Counted from the stretch's first letter, positions 29,459 to 40,337 are shown. The stretch: 64,000 bases of DNA from Streptomyces endocoffeicus (GCF_016741935.1 NZ_JAERRG010000001.1:1054001-1118000), one strand, 5' to 3'. Numbers and translations: made by a program. The notes: generated by a model from the sequence alone, not told the origin.

Positions 29459-30060
29459 TCAGGGTGCCCCGTACACCGGTCCCGGCGGTTCGGCCCCGGC
29501 GAGGAGTTTCCGCGCGGTCTCGCCCGCCTCCGCCGGTGTCCAGCGGGCGCCCTTGTCGGCGGTGGGGCCGGGCCGCCGGCCCGCCATGACGGTGATCCGC
29601 CCGGCCTCGGCCTCGAAGACCCGGCCCGTGACCCCGGCGCAGGCGGCCGAGCCGAGCCGGACGACGAACGGTGAGACATTCGCGGGGGCCATCGCGTCGA
29701 AGGCGGCGGGGTCGTCCGGCGCGGCCATGTCACCGGCGAACGTCGTCTCCGTCATCCGGGTGCGGGCCGCCGGGGCGATGGCGTTGACCTGGACGCCGTG
29801 GCGGCCGAGCTCGGCGGCGGCCATCGAGGTCAGGCCGAGGATCCCGGCCTTGGCCGCGGAGTAGTCGCCCTGTCCGACGCTGCCCAGCAGCCCGGCCCCG
29901 GAGCTGGTGTTGACCACCCGCGCGACCGGGGTGCGGCCCCGCCTTCGCCTCGGCCCGCCTTCGCCTCGGCGCGCCAGTGGGCGGCGGCGTGTCGCAGCGG
30001 CAGGAAGTGGCCCTTGAGGTGGACGCGGATCACCGCGTCCCACTCGTCCTCGCCGAGGTT
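29459..30060 (-). pseudogene. Short-chain dehydrogenase pseudogene, N-terminally deleted and frameshifted
   Basis: The C-terminal part is a clear SDR: VVNTSSGAGLLGSVGQGDYSAAKAGIL (catalytic Ser and YxxxK) and VQVNAIAPAARTRMTET. Upstream, in another frame, EDEWDAVIRVHLKGHFLPLRHAAAHWR is the preceding SDR segment. The two frames are separated by a 16-bp tandem duplication at 29940-29971 that shifts the frame by one. The whole N-terminal cofactor-binding half (about 90 residues) is missing, replaced at 30060 by a fragment of another gene. There is no usable start, so it is a remnant. Confidence 0.82.
29940..29971. repeat. 16-bp tandem duplication that frameshifts the SDR remnant
   Basis: CGCCTTCGCCTCGGCC (29940-29955) is followed at once by CGCCTTCGCCTCGGCG (29956-29971). 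Sixteen extra bases change the reading frame exactly where the SDR homology switches frame. Confidence 0.85.
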
Positions 30061-30068
30061 GCTCCCCC

Positions 30069-30406
30069 GAGCGCTCCGGCCGCACCGCCGCGCTCCTGCG
30101 CGCCGTCCGCCACGCCGCCGCGTTCCGGCGGCCGGCCGGGCTGAGCCGGCCGCGGACGGTGCGCGACGGGCCGGCGACGGGGCACGGCACGGACCTCACC
30201 CGGAGCCAGGTCCTGCTGTCGCCACCACCCCGATGCTGCTGAAGGCGTCGATAGTGGACGGCCGCACCGACACGGGGGTGATGGCCTCCGGTCAGGTGGC
30301 CGGGGTGATCGAGGATCTGCCCTCCTGCGCGGAGCTGGTGGACCGGATCATGGCCGAGACCGCGGCGACCCTGGACCGGCCGGCCGGCGGTCGTACAGTG
30401 GGGTGA
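30069..30406 (+). pseudogene. Nitronate monooxygenase remnant (C-terminal third)
   Basis: Reading plus from 30069, ERSGRTAALLRAVRHAAAFRR and GHGTDLTRSQVLL, then after a frame change near 30225 TPMLLKASIVDGRTDTGVM and SGQVAGVIEDLPSCAELVDRI, match the C-terminal end of nitronate monooxygenase (2-nitropropane dioxygenase)-like FMN enzymes. The N-terminal two thirds, including the FMN site, are absent. It abuts the truncated SDR at about 30060-30069, so both genes were cut by one deletion or rearrangement. It ends 38 bp before gltD. Confidence 0.72.
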
Positions 30407-30444
30407 AAGCGGCCAGACCATGAGACGGGTAATGGGAGATCGTC

Positions 30445-31928
<1,484 letters not shown>

Positions 31929-31947
<19 letters not shown>

Positions 31948-32022
31948 CGACCGGCCTGCCCATGACGGCCTGACGGAGCGGCCTGACGATGACGGCCTGC
32001 CGATGACGGCCTGACGGAGCGG
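31929..32022. repeat. Tandem repeats of the gltD 3' end, each with a stop-like core
   Basis: The gene ends CTGCCGATGACGGCCTGA. Similar units follow: CTGCCCATGACGGCCTGA, CTGACGATGACGGCCTG and again CTGCCGATGACGGCCTGA, spread over about 94 bp with short linkers such as CGGAGCGG. The core ATGACGGCCTG is conserved in all four. No other feature is seen in the gap 31948-32080. Confidence 0.8.
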
Positions 32023-32086
32023 TGGCCGGGTGGCCGGAAACCCGCGCGGGCGGGGCGGGCCGCCTGCCGCGGGGGTGCGGCGCGGG

Positions 32087-32092
32087 CATAGT
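32087..32092 (+). promoter_or_regulatory. Possible -10 box of a leaderless transcript for the MBL gene
   Basis: CATAGT lies eight bases before ATG 32101 and no ribosome-binding sequence is present, the layout expected if transcription starts at or next to the A of the ATG. No clear -35 is seen. Confidence 0.35.
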
Positions 32093-32100
32093 GTGCGTCC

Positions 32101-33099
32101 ATGATCTCGCAATCCCCCCTCCTCACCGTGGCCGACGGTGTGCACATCTGGTCCCCGACCCCGAGCGCCGGCTGGGGTCTGGCCAACTGCGGTCTGATCG
32201 TCTCGCCCGACGGCCACGCCGCCTGGATCGACAGCCCCTACGACCGCCGGATGGCCGGTGAGTTCCTCGAACACAGCCGTGCCCTGCTGCCCGACGGGGG
32301 CCGGATCGAGCGAGTGATCGTCACCCATGCCAACGGCGACCACCTGTGGGGCGCGGAGGTCGTACCGGACGCGGAGATCGTGGCCACCCGCGAGGCGCTC
32401 GGCCACATCGAGTACGAGCCCTCGCCGCAGCAGCTGCACGGCCTGGTGCACGGCAGCGATCCGGCGACCCCGCTCGGCTGGTACCTCCAGCGGCACTTCG
32501 GGCGGTTCGACTGGTCCGCCACCGAGGTGGTCGAGCCGACGCTCACCTTCGTGGGCGAACTCGACCTGCGCGTGGGCCAGGTGCCGGTGCGGCTGTTCAG
32601 CCTGGAGTCCGCGCACACCGCGGGCGATCTGGTGGCGTATCTGCCGCGGCAGAAGGTGGCGTTCACCGGCGATGTCATCTTCGCCTCCGGTCCGCGGGAC
32701 CCCGGCGACCACGCCGTGCACTGGGCGGGCCCGCTGGACAATGTGATCTCCGCGTGCGAGCGGGTGCTGGAGACCGGGGCCGAGGTGATCGTCCCCGGCC
32801 ATGGCCCGATCCTCGACCGGGAGGGGGTCCGCGGCCACATCGGCTATCTGGAGCATCTGCGGGACCGCACCCGACAGCTGCACACGGCCGGGGTGCCGGC
32901 TCTGGAGGCCGCCCGCACCCTGATCGCCGAGAACACCTATCCGTCGCTGGGCCTGCCCGAGCGGCTGGTGATCACGGTGGGCTCGGAGTACCGGCATCTG
33001 AACGGTACGGAGGAGGCGGCGGATCTCGTGGCCACCATGGCCGACCTGGCCCAGGTGGCATGGGAGCGGCGCGAGGACGCGCCGACGGCCTCGGCCTGA
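32101..33099 (+). CDS. MBL-fold metallo-hydrolase
   Basis: A 332-residue protein of the metallo-beta-lactamase fold. Metal-binding motifs are VIVTHANGDHLWG (a THxxGDH variant of HxHxDH, in which the first His of the pair sits three residues before Gly-Asp-His), HTAGDLV, FTGDVIF and VIVPGHGPI. The substrate is unknown; such proteins include thioesterases, lactonases and glyoxalase II-like enzymes. It has no ribosome site and may be leaderless. It converges on the SpoIIE-type gene with only 8 bp between stops. Confidence 0.88.
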   Translation: MISQSPLLTVADGVHIWSPTPSAGWGLANCGLIVSPDGHAAWIDSPYDRRMAGEFLEHSRALLPDGGRIERVIVTHANGDHLWGAEVVPDAEIVATREALGHIEYEPSPQQLHGLVHGSDPATPLGWYLQRHFGRFDWSATEVVEPTLTFVGELDLRVGQVPVRLFSLESAHTAGDLVAYLPRQKVAFTGDVIFASGPRDPGDHAVHWAGPLDNVISACERVLETGAEVIVPGHGPILDREGVRGHIGYLEHLRDRTRQLHTAGVPALEAARTLIAENTYPSLGLPERLVITVGSEYRHLNGTEEAADLVATMADLAQVAWERREDAPTASA

Positions 33100-33110
33100 C
33101 CAGTTGGTCA
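33097..33110. other. Palindrome shared by two convergent stop codons
   Basis: TGACCAGTTGGTCA: the first three bases are the TGA of the MBL gene and the last three, read on the minus strand, are the TGA of the sensor phosphatase. The 6-bp arms could form a small hairpin, too weak to be called a terminator. Confidence 0.5.
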
Positions 33111-35765
33111 CCGCGGGGCGCGCGCCGCGGCCGGGATGTCCTGCTCGGTCCAGATGATCTTGCCCTGGCTGGTGTAGCGGGTGCCCCAGCGCTGGACCAT
33201 CTGGGCGACCAGGAACAGCCCGCGTCCCCCCTCGTCGGTGATGGCGGCCCGGCGCAGATGGGGCGCGGTGGTGCTGCCGTCGGCGACCTCGCAGATCAGC
33301 GCCCGGTTGCGCAGCAGCCGCAGCCGTACGGGGCCCACCGCGTGCCGGACGGCGTTGCCGAGCAGCTCGCTGACCACCAGCTCGGTGGTGAAGGCGGCCT
33401 CCTCCAGGTTCCACTCGGCCAGGGTGCGGGCGACGGCCGCCCGCATCCCGGCCACGACCTCCGGGTCCGCCGGGAGGACCCACGAGGCCACCTGGCGCGC
33501 GTCCAGCGCGGTGGTACGGGCGATGAGCAGGCAGACGTCGTCGGTGCGGCGCGGCGAGAGCAGGGCGGCCAGCACGGTGTCGCAGGCCCGCTCCGGGTCG
33601 GGGTCGGCATCGGTGAGGGCGTCCCGCAGCTGGTCGAGCCCGGTCTCGATGTCCCGTTCGCGGTCCTGGACCAGCCCGTCGGTGTAGAGGACGAGGCGGC
33701 TGCCCTCGGGCAGCTCCGTCTCGGCCGCCTCGTAGAGCCGTCCGGCGAGCCCCAGCGGCGGGCCCGCGGGCAGGTCGAGGAAGGTCACCGAGCCGTCGGG
33801 GTGGACCAGGGCCGGGGGCGGATGGCCGGCCCGCGCCAGGGTGCAGTGCCGGGAGACCGGGTCGTAGACCGCGTACAGACAGGTGGCCCCGGCGGCCCCG
33901 GCGCCGCCGCCCGTGACGGTCTCCTCCCGGTCGAGCTGGTCGACCACGTCGTCGAGCCGGGCGAGCAGCTCGTCGGGGGGAAGGTCCACGACGGAGAAGT
34001 TGCGCACGGCGGTGCGCAGCCGGCCCATGGTCGCGGCGGCGTGCACTCCGTGGCCGACGACATCGCCGACGACGAGGGCGACCCGGGCCCCGGACAGCGG
34101 AATGACGTCGAACCAGTCGCCCCGCACCCCGCCGGGGGCGGGCAGATAGCGCTGGGCGGCCACGACGGCCTGCTGCTCGGGGCGGCCGCGCGGCAGCAGG
34201 CTCTCCTGGAGGGCCAGGGTGGTGGCGTGCTCGCGCGCGTAGCGGCGGGCGTTGTCGATGGCGACGGCCGCCTGACCGGCCAGCTCCTCGGCGAAGGTCC
34301 GGTCCTCCTCGTCGAACGGTGGAGTGTCCCCCGAGCGCCAGAACGCCGCCTGGCCCAGCCGGACGCCGCGCCCGCTGAGCGGCACGGTCAGCAGCGAGTG
34401 GATGCCGTACTCCAGCACCCACCCCAGCCGCTCCGGGTCCTGGGGCGTCCAGTCGGGGTGGGACGACAGCTCGCCGACGGCGAACACGCGCGCCCGGCCG
34501 GTGCCACCGGCCCGCTGGGTGACGGGGAAGGACGACACCCGCTCGCCGACCCGGCGCAGCGGGGGATCCTGCCGGATGCCGGTGAAGGCGGCCCGGCGCA
34601 GCGGCGAGTCCCGGCCGCCCGGCTCCCCGCCGCCCAGGACGGCCTCGTGCAGATCGACGGTGGCGTAGTCGGCGAAGCGCGGCACGGCGACCCGGGTCAG
34701 TTCCTGGGCGGTGCCTTCCATGTCGAGGCTGCTGCCCACGCGGACACCGGCCTCGTACAGCAGCCGGAGGCGTGCGTAGGCCCGGTCGGCCTTGTCCGTC
34801 AGGGCGCTCAGCTCGGTGGTGTCCCGCAGGGTGGCGACGCTGCCCCAGGGCTGTCCGCCCCGTTCCGCCGGGCGCTGGTTGACCGCCAGCAGCCGGTTCC
34901 CGACCTCGTACACCTCGTCGGTGGCCTCGCGGCCGGAGGCGAGCAGCCCGGCGAGCTCCGGGGGCAGGCCGACGTCGGTGATCCGCCGTCCGTGCGCGTC
35001 GGGTGCGAGGCCCAGCAGGAGCAGCGCCTCGTCATTGGCGAGCAGCAGCCGCCCCTCGTCGTCGACGATCAGCACCCCCTCCCGGACCGAGCGCAGCACG
35101 GCGTCATGGTGTTCGTACATCCTGGTGATCTCGGCGGGGCCGAGCCGGTGGGTCTGGCGCCGCAGCCGCCGGGCCACGAGCGCCGCGCCGCCCGCGCCCA
35201 GGAGGAGGGCGAAGGCCGTGGAGCCGTAGATCACGGGCAGTTGACGGCTGACCGTGCGGGCCACGGAGGGGATGGAGACCCCGGCGTTGACGATGCCGAT
35301 CACCCGGCCCCGGGCGTTGGTGACCGGCACGGCGGCCCGGATCGAGGGGGCCGGGCGGGTGATGCCCGGGGTCTTGTCGGTGAAGGCCCGGCCCACCGTG
35401 GCCGGGTAGAGGCCGCGGTCGACGCGCTTGCCGATCATCTTCGGGTTCGGATGGCTGCAGCGGATGCCCCGTGGGGTGGTCACCACGATGTAGTCGACAC
35501 CGGTTCGCCGACGGACCTTCTCGGCGTAGGGCTGGAGGGTCCTGGCGGGGTCGCGGGACTCCAGCGCCCGCTGGACGCCGGGGGCGACCGCGACGGTCTG
35601 TGCGACGGTCAGCGCACGGCCCCGGGCCTGCTTGTCCCGGCTGCCGCGCGCCTGGAGGGACAGCGTGGCCCCCGCGGCGAGCACCAGGAGCGTCACGATG
35701 ATCAGCATCAGGGCGAACACCTGCCCGCCGACACTGCGCGAGCCCAGCGCCGAGCGCACTCTCAC
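33108..35765 (-). CDS. Membrane sensor SpoIIE-type phosphatase with PAS, GAF and ATPase domains
   Basis: An 885-residue GTG-start protein. Order: transmembrane helix (~16-37), extracytoplasmic Cache-like sensor of the DcuS/CitA type (~40-170, CSHPNPKMIGKRVDRGLY), second helix (~178-198), PAS domain (~220-320, LRSVREGVLIVDDEGRLLLAN), GAF domain (~330-505), PP2C/SpoIIE phosphatase (~525-720, GDWFDVIPL, VVGDVVGHGVHAAATMGRLR, LVLYTDGLVQDR) and a C-terminal HATPase_c/RsbW-like kinase domain (~740-870, VVSELLGNAVRHA, DEGGRGLFLV). It should control an anti-sigma or anti-anti-sigma switch in response to an external ligand. No sigma-factor gene adjoins it, so the target is unknown. Confidence 0.92.
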   Translation of the reverse strand: MRVRSALGSRSVGGQVFALMLIIVTLLVLAAGATLSLQARGSRDKQARGRALTVAQTVAVAPGVQRALESRDPARTLQPYAEKVRRRTGVDYIVVTTPRGIRCSHPNPKMIGKRVDRGLYPATVGRAFTDKTPGITRPAPSIRAAVPVTNARGRVIGIVNAGVSIPSVARTVSRQLPVIYGSTAFALLLGAGGAALVARRLRRQTHRLGPAEITRMYEHHDAVLRSVREGVLIVDDEGRLLLANDEALLLLGLAPDAHGRRITDVGLPPELAGLLASGREATDEVYEVGNRLLAVNQRPAERGGQPWGSVATLRDTTELSALTDKADRAYARLRLLYEAGVRVGSSLDMEGTAQELTRVAVPRFADYATVDLHEAVLGGGEPGGRDSPLRRAAFTGIRQDPPLRRVGERVSSFPVTQRAGGTGRARVFAVGELSSHPDWTPQDPERLGWVLEYGIHSLLTVPLSGRGVRLGQAAFWRSGDTPPFDEEDRTFAEELAGQAAVAIDNARRYAREHATTLALQESLLPRGRPEQQAVVAAQRYLPAPGGVRGDWFDVIPLSGARVALVVGDVVGHGVHAAATMGRLRTAVRNFSVVDLPPDELLARLDDVVDQLDREETVTGGGAGAAGATCLYAVYDPVSRHCTLARAGHPPPALVHPDGSVTFLDLPAGPPLGLAGRLYEAAETELPEGSRLVLYTDGLVQDRERDIETGLDQLRDALTDADPDPERACDTVLAALLSPRRTDDVCLLIARTTALDARQVASWVLPADPEVVAGMRAAVARTLAEWNLEEAAFTTELVVSELLGNAVRHAVGPVRLRLLRNRALICEVADGSTTAPHLRRAAITDEGGRGLFLVAQMVQRWGTRYTSQGKIIWTEQDIPAAARAPR

Positions 35766-35831
35766 ATGCTCTGTCTAACGCACTTCCGCGGGTCTCACAC
35801 CTGGTGGCGGCCGGGGTGGGAGCATCCGCGG

Positions 35832-37232
35832 TCAGAAATTGATCATGTGTCCGGCGAGCCCGTGGACGGCCTCCTTCACCGCCTCGCTGAGGGTCGGATG
35901 GGCATGGACATTGCGGGCCACCTCGTGCACGGTGAGATCCCACTGCTGGGCGAGGGTGAGCTCGGGCAGCAGCTCGGTGACCTCGGGGCCGATGAGATGG
36001 CCGCCCAGCAGCTCGCCGTGGCGGCCGTCGCCGATGAGCTTCACGAAGCCGACGGGGTCGCCGAGCCCCTGGGCCTTCCCGTTGGCGGTGAACGGGAACT
36101 TCGCCACCCGGACGTCGAAGCCGCGCTCCCGCGCCTGGGCCTCGGTCCAGCCGAAGCTGGCGATCTGCGGCTGGCAGAAGGTGGCGCGCGGGATCATCAC
36201 ATAGTCGAGCTCCATGGACTCCGCCCCGGCGATGGTCTCCGCCGCGACGATGCCCATGGCCTCGGCGGCGTGCGCCAGCATCAGCTTGGCGGTGACGTCG
36301 CCGATGGCGAAGATATGCGGCACATTGGTGCGGCACCGGCCGTCGATGCCGATGGCGCCCCGCTCGGTCAGCCGGACGCCGGTGTGCTCCAGCCCGTATC
36401 CGTCCACCCGCGGCCGGAACCCGATGGCCTGGAGCACCCGGGCGGCCTGGAGGGTCTGCCGCTGGCCGCCGGTGGTCACCATGACCTTGACCGCGGGGCC
36501 CGCGTCGTTGATCGCCTCCACCCGGGTGGAGGTCAGGATGTTGATGCCGAGCCTGCGGAAGCGCCGGGTGAGCTCGGTGGAGACCTCCTCGTCCTCCAGG
36601 GGCACGATCCGGTCCATGAACTCCACCAGCGTCACCTGCACCCCGTAGCTGTGCATGATGTACGCGAACTCCACGCCGATGGCGCCCGCGCCCGCGATCA
36701 GGACGCTGCCGGGCAGGGTGGGCGAGAGGATCTGCTCCTCGTAGGTCACCACCCGCTCGCTCAGGGAGGTGCCGGGCAGCAGATTGGTGATCGAGCCCGC
36801 GGCGATGACGCAGTGGTCGAAGGTGAGCGCCTCCGTACCGCCGCCGGAACGGGTGATCGTCATGTCGTGCGGTCCGGTGAAGCTGCCCCGCCCCTCGAAC
36901 TGGGTGATCTTGTTCTTCTTCATCAGATAGTGGACGCCCTTGACCCGTCCGTCGGCCACCTTGCGGCTGCGCTCGAACGCGTCCCGGTAATCCACGGTGA
37001 CATCGCCGTTCACCCGGATGCCGAAGTCCTTGGCCTCGTGGATGAACAGATGGGCCAGCTCGGCGTTGCGCAGCAGGGCCTTGGACGGGATGCAGCCCAC
37101 GTTCAGGCAGACACCGCCCCAGTAGCGTTCCTCGACCACGGCCGTGGTCAGGCCCAACTGGGCGGCGCGGATCGCGGCGACATAGCCACCCGGTCCGGCT
37201 CCCAGGACCACCACGTCGAAATGTGCGCTCAT
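35832..37232 (-). CDS. lpdA: Dihydrolipoyl dehydrogenase
   Basis: A 466-residue flavoprotein disulfide reductase that reoxidises dihydrolipoamide in 2-oxoacid dehydrogenase complexes. FAD fold [21 protein letters not shown], redox-active disulfide [18 protein letters not shown] fold [17 protein letters not shown] and the C-terminal HAHPTLSE with the catalytic His are all present. I chose ATG 37232 (AAGG seven bases upstream); ATG 37250 would add MSKVRR. It is divergent from the S4 gene with 30 bp between starts. No E1/E2 genes are adjacent. Confidence 0.95.
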   Translation of the reverse strand: MSAHFDVVVLGAGPGGYVAAIRAAQLGLTTAVVEERYWGGVCLNVGCIPSKALLRNAELAHLFIHEAKDFGIRVNGDVTVDYRDAFERSRKVADGRVKGVHYLMKKNKITQFEGRGSFTGPHDMTITRSGGGTEALTFDHCVIAAGSITNLLPGTSLSERVVTYEEQILSPTLPGSVLIAGAGAIGVEFAYIMHSYGVQVTLVEFMDRIVPLEDEEVSTELTRRFRRLGINILTSTRVEAINDAGPAVKVMVTTGGQRQTLQAARVLQAIGFRPRVDGYGLEHTGVRLTERGAIGIDGRCRTNVPHIFAIGDVTAKLMLAHAAEAMGIVAAETIAGAESMELDYVMIPRATFCQPQIASFGWTEAQARERGFDVRVAKFPFTANGKAQGLGDPVGFVKLIGDGRHGELLGGHLIGPEVTELLPELTLAQQWDLTVHEVARNVHAHPTLSEAVKEAVHGLAGHMINF

Positions 37233-37250
37233 GCGTCGCACCTTAGACAT

Positions 37251-37256
37251 TAGAGT
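37251..37256 (+). promoter_or_regulatory. Possible -10 box of a leaderless transcript for the S4 gene
   Basis: TAGAGT (TAnnnT) ends six bases before ATG 37263, with no ribosome-binding sequence between, as for leaderless mRNAs. The region is only 30 bp long and also contains the lpdA start region. Confidence 0.35.
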
Positions 37257-37262
37257 CGGGGT

Positions 37263-37652
37263 ATGGCTTCAGACGAGGGGTCCGTACGGGTGGACAGCTG
37301 GATCTGGTCCGTGCGGCTGACGAAGACGCGCTCCATGGCGTCCTCGGCCTGCCGCGCGGGGCACGTCCGGGTCAACGGCGAGCGCGTCAAGCCCGCGCAC
37401 ACGGTGCGGTCCGGAGACGAGGTGCGGCTGCGCCATGCGGGGCGCGACCGGATCGTGGTCGTCTCGCGCATCGTGCGCAAGCGGGTCGGGGCGCCGGTGG
37501 CGGTGGAGTGCTACGTCGACAACAGCCCGCCGCCGCCTCCGCGCGAGCACACCGTGCCGATCGGGCTGCGCGACCGCGGGACGGGCCGCCCCACCAAGCG
37601 CGACCGGCGCGAGATGGAGCGGCTGCGCGGTACGCCCGGGGAGCCCGGCTGA
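37263..37652 (+). CDS. S4-domain RNA-binding protein (Hsp15-like)
   Basis: A 129-residue basic protein. Residues 8-60 form an S4 RNA-binding domain ([41 protein letters not shown], shown here as one conserved block of the Hsp15 type), followed by a proline stretch and a basic tail [13 protein letters not shown]. Hsp15 in other bacteria rescues stalled 50S subunits; the same role is inferred. It has no ribosome site, fitting a leaderless mRNA. Confidence 0.88.
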   Translation: MASDEGSVRVDSWIWSVRLTKTRSMASSACRAGHVRVNGERVKPAHTVRSGDEVRLRHAGRDRIVVVSRIVRKRVGAPVAVECYVDNSPPPPPREHTVPIGLRDRGTGRPTKRDRREMERLRGTPGEPG

Positions 37653-37659
37653 GGCCCGG

Positions 37660-38913
37660 TCAGTCCGCGGTGATGCGCACGGGGCCGCCGTGTGCGTCGG
37701 CCCCGGCGATCCAGCCGGCGGGCAGGTGGAACGGCCGGTTGGGCACCGCCGTGTGAGGAAGGCGCCCGCGGTGCAGCGTCCGGCCGTCCTGGCCGACGGT
37801 GAGCACCGGCCGGGTCAGGAACCGCGTGGTGCGCAGGGTGAACCGGCCGCGCGGCGGACGGGGCCCGTCCGGGGTGAGCCGGTTGGGTGAGATCCACAGC
37901 AGCGGCGCCTCGACCAGCACGGGCAGCGGTCCCGGGGTCCATGGCGCACCCGCGAGATGGCGCAGTACGGGCGCGGCGGCGAACCGGCCGTCGAGGGCGG
38001 CGATATCGGCGGTCTCGACCGGGTGCAGCAGATTGCCCACGGCGAAGACCCCGGGTTCGCCGGTGCGGAACTCGGCGTCGGTGGCCGGGCCCCGGGTGCC
38101 GGGGTCGAGGGCGATCCCGGCGCTTCTGGCGAGCTCGTGGTCGGGGATCCAGTCGCCGGTGAACACCACGGTGTCGCAGCCGATGGCCGCGGTCCTGCCG
38201 TCCCGGTGCCGCAGCCGTACGCTCTCCAGCCGCGTCCGGCCGGTCAGTTCGGCCACGGTGGCGTCGGTGACCAGCGGAACGCCCTGGCGCAGCCGGGTGC
38301 CGAGGTGGCGCGCCGGGTGGGTCTGGTGGCGGGGCTGGTCGGTGACCATGGCGGCGACCTCGGCCCCGGCCCGGCGCAGGGTGGCCACCGCGGAGTAGCT
38401 GACCCGTTCCGCGCCGACGATGACGGCGCGGCGGCCGACGCTCTGGTGGTGCACATGGACGGCCTGCTGCAACTGCCCGGTGGTGAAGACACCCGCCGGC
38501 CGGGTGCCGGGCACCAGCCGGGCACTGCGCGGGCGTTCCCGGGCACCGGTGGCCAGGACGACGGCCGTGGCGGTGATCCGCTCCAGGCCGGTCGGGCCGG
38601 TGATGTCCACGGTCCGCGGTGCCGCCCAGCCGGTGGCCGTGACTCCGGTGCGCAGCACGGCCCCGGCGCGGATGGCGGCGGCGATGTGGTGGCGGGCGTA
38701 GTCCGGTCCGGTCATCACCCGGCGCAGATCGCGCAGTCCGAATCCGGTGTGGTCGCAGTGGCGGGGGATGCCGCCCGCGCGCTGTTCGCGGTCGAGGACC
38801 TCGACCCGGTCCACCCCGGCGGCGGCCAGCCGCGCGGCGACCGCGAGTCCGGCCGGTCCGGCCCCGATGACCAGCACGTCGACGGTGCGGTGAGTACGGT
38901 CGGTGGGGGTCAT
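37660..38913 (-). CDS. FAD/NAD(P) pyridine nucleotide-disulfide oxidoreductase (GlpB-like partner)
   Basis: A 417-residue flavoprotein with an FAD fold (VLVIGAGPAGLAVAARLAAAG), a central NAD fold region (AVIVGAERVSYSAVATLRRAG, in which the usual GxGxxG is degenerate) and a C-terminal flavin motif GVFAVGNLLHPVETADIAALDG. It overlaps the upstream GlpA-like gene by ATGA and is the third gene after an FGGY kinase. In anaerobes, similar kinase-GlpA-flavoprotein groups oxidise glycerol 3-phosphate, so an electron-transfer subunit role is inferred. Confidence 0.85.
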   Translation of the reverse strand: MTPTDRTHRTVDVLVIGAGPAGLAVAARLAAAGVDRVEVLDREQRAGGIPRHCDHTGFGLRDLRRVMTGPDYARHHIAAAIRAGAVLRTGVTATGWAAPRTVDITGPTGLERITATAVVLATGARERPRSARLVPGTRPAGVFTTGQLQQAVHVHHQSVGRRAVIVGAERVSYSAVATLRRAGAEVAAMVTDQPRHQTHPARHLGTRLRQGVPLVTDATVAELTGRTRLESVRLRHRDGRTAAIGCDTVVFTGDWIPDHELARSAGIALDPGTRGPATDAEFRTGEPGVFAVGNLLHPVETADIAALDGRFAAAPVLRHLAGAPWTPGPLPVLVEAPLLWISPNRLTPDGPRPPRGRFTLRTTRFLTRPVLTVGQDGRTLHRGRLPHTAVPNRPFHLPAGWIAGADAHGGPVRITAD

Positions 38914-40337
38914 CGCCGGGCCTCCGTCCGGTCCTGGGCCGCGGTGGCCGCCTCGAACTGGGCGCGCACCGCGGCGCCGCAGAAGAATCCCTGGCAGCGC
39001 CCGGCCAGGGCCCGGGTGCGGCGCCGTAGACCGTCCAGCGAGGCCGGTGGCACGGTGGCGGTCAGCGCGTCGCGGATCTCGCCCCGGGTGACGCGTTCGC
39101 AGTGGCAGACCACAGTGCCGTAGGCGGGGTCGGCGGCGATGAGGTCGGCGCGCTGGTAGGGGCGCGGAAACGCCTCGCCGATGGTGGGCATCCGCACGGG
39201 CTCGATCTCCCGCTCGGGCCCGGGGTCCAGCCCGCAGTCGATGAGCAGTTCCGTCACCTGCGCGGCGATCGCCATGGAGGCGGTGAGCCCGGTGGAGCGG
39301 ATGCCGCCCACGGCGACATACCGCCGTCCGGGGTCGGCGCGGATCTGGTAGTCGCCGTGCTCGGTGGCGGCGCGCAGTCCGGCGTAGACGGCGGTGACCT
39401 CCTCCTCCAGCAGTTCGGGCAGGATCCGCGCGCCCTTCTCGCGGAGCGAGGCCAGTCCGTCGGCCGACGATCCGGTGGCGGTCTTGTCGTCGAGGTCCTC
39501 GGCGGTGGGGCCGAGCATCACATTGCCGTACACGGTCGGCGACACCAGTACGCCCTTGCCGAGCGCGGTGGGCACCGGCAGCAGGATGTGGTCGACCAGG
39601 CCGCGGGCGAACTTGTCGAAGACGATGAGCTGGCCGCGGCGTGGGGTCACGGTGAACTCCTCGTGGCCGAGCCGCCGGTTGATCTCGTCCGAGTGCAGCC
39701 CCGCGGCGTTCACCAGGTGACGGGTGCGCAGCACCCCGCGCGGGGTGGCGATCTCGTGGTGGTCCGGGCCGGTGGTGATGGCTCCGGCCGGGCAGTTCAG
39801 ATGCAGGGCGACGCCCGCGCGGACCGCCTGGGTGGCGTAGGCGAGCGTCGTCGTCCAGGGGCAGATGATGCTCTCGCCGGGGACTTCGAGCGCGCCGAGG
39901 GCGCCGGGTCCCAGGTGGGGTTCGCGGGCGTGGACCGCCTCGGCATCGAGGATGGCCGTCTCGTGGTAGCCGTTGCGGGCGGCCTTCTCGGCGAGTGCCG
40001 GCAGCGCGGCGAGCTGTTCCCCGTCCCAGGCGACGAGGAGCGCGCCGAGCGGTTCGAGCGGGATGCCGGTCTCGGCGGCGTAGGCGGTCAGCCGCTGGTA
40101 GCCCTCGCGCACCAGGCGGGCCTCCAGGGTGCCCGGGGTGGCGTCGAAGCCGGTGTGCAGGATCGCGGTGTTGGCCTTGGAGGTGCCGTTGCCGACGTCG
40201 TTCGACGCCTCGACCAGGGCGATCCGCAACGCGTACCGGGCCAGTTCGCGGGCGATGGCGGCGCCGACCGCCCCGGCGCCGATGATGGCCACGTCGTAGA
40301 CCTCGTCGGGGAGGTCACCCGTGGTCGTAACGGTCAT
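38910..40337 (-). CDS. GlpA-like FAD oxidoreductase with C-terminal [2Fe-2S] domain
   Basis: A 475-residue protein from ATG 40337 (AAGGGA upstream; GTG 40364 is badly spaced). The N-terminal DAO-type FAD domain has VAIIGAGAVGAAIARELARY, TSKANTAILHTGFDA and GIRSTGLTASMAIA, the pattern of glycerol-3-phosphate dehydrogenase. The C-terminal ~70 residues form a bacterioferritin-associated-ferredoxin-like [2Fe-2S] domain with VCHCERV and GRCQGFFCG supplying four Cys. This domain layout is that of anaerobic-type GlpA rather than GlpD. Substrate glycerol 3-phosphate is likely, given the adjacent kinase. Confidence 0.88.
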   Translation of the reverse strand: MTVTTTGDLPDEVYDVAIIGAGAVGAAIARELARYALRIALVEASNDVGNGTSKANTAILHTGFDATPGTLEARLVREGYQRLTAYAAETGIPLEPLGALLVAWDGEQLAALPALAEKAARNGYHETAILDAEAVHAREPHLGPGALGALEVPGESIICPWTTTLAYATQAVRAGVALHLNCPAGAITTGPDHHEIATPRGVLRTRHLVNAAGLHSDEINRRLGHEEFTVTPRRGQLIVFDKFARGLVDHILLPVPTALGKGVLVSPTVYGNVMLGPTAEDLDDKTATGSSADGLASLREKGARILPELLEEEVTAVYAGLRAATEHGDYQIRADPGRRYVAVGGIRSTGLTASMAIAAQVTELLIDCGLDPGPEREIEPVRMPTIGEAFPRPYQRADLIAADPAYGTVVCHCERVTRGEIRDALTATVPPASLDGLRRRTRALAGRCQGFFCGAAVRAQFEAATAAQDRTEARR

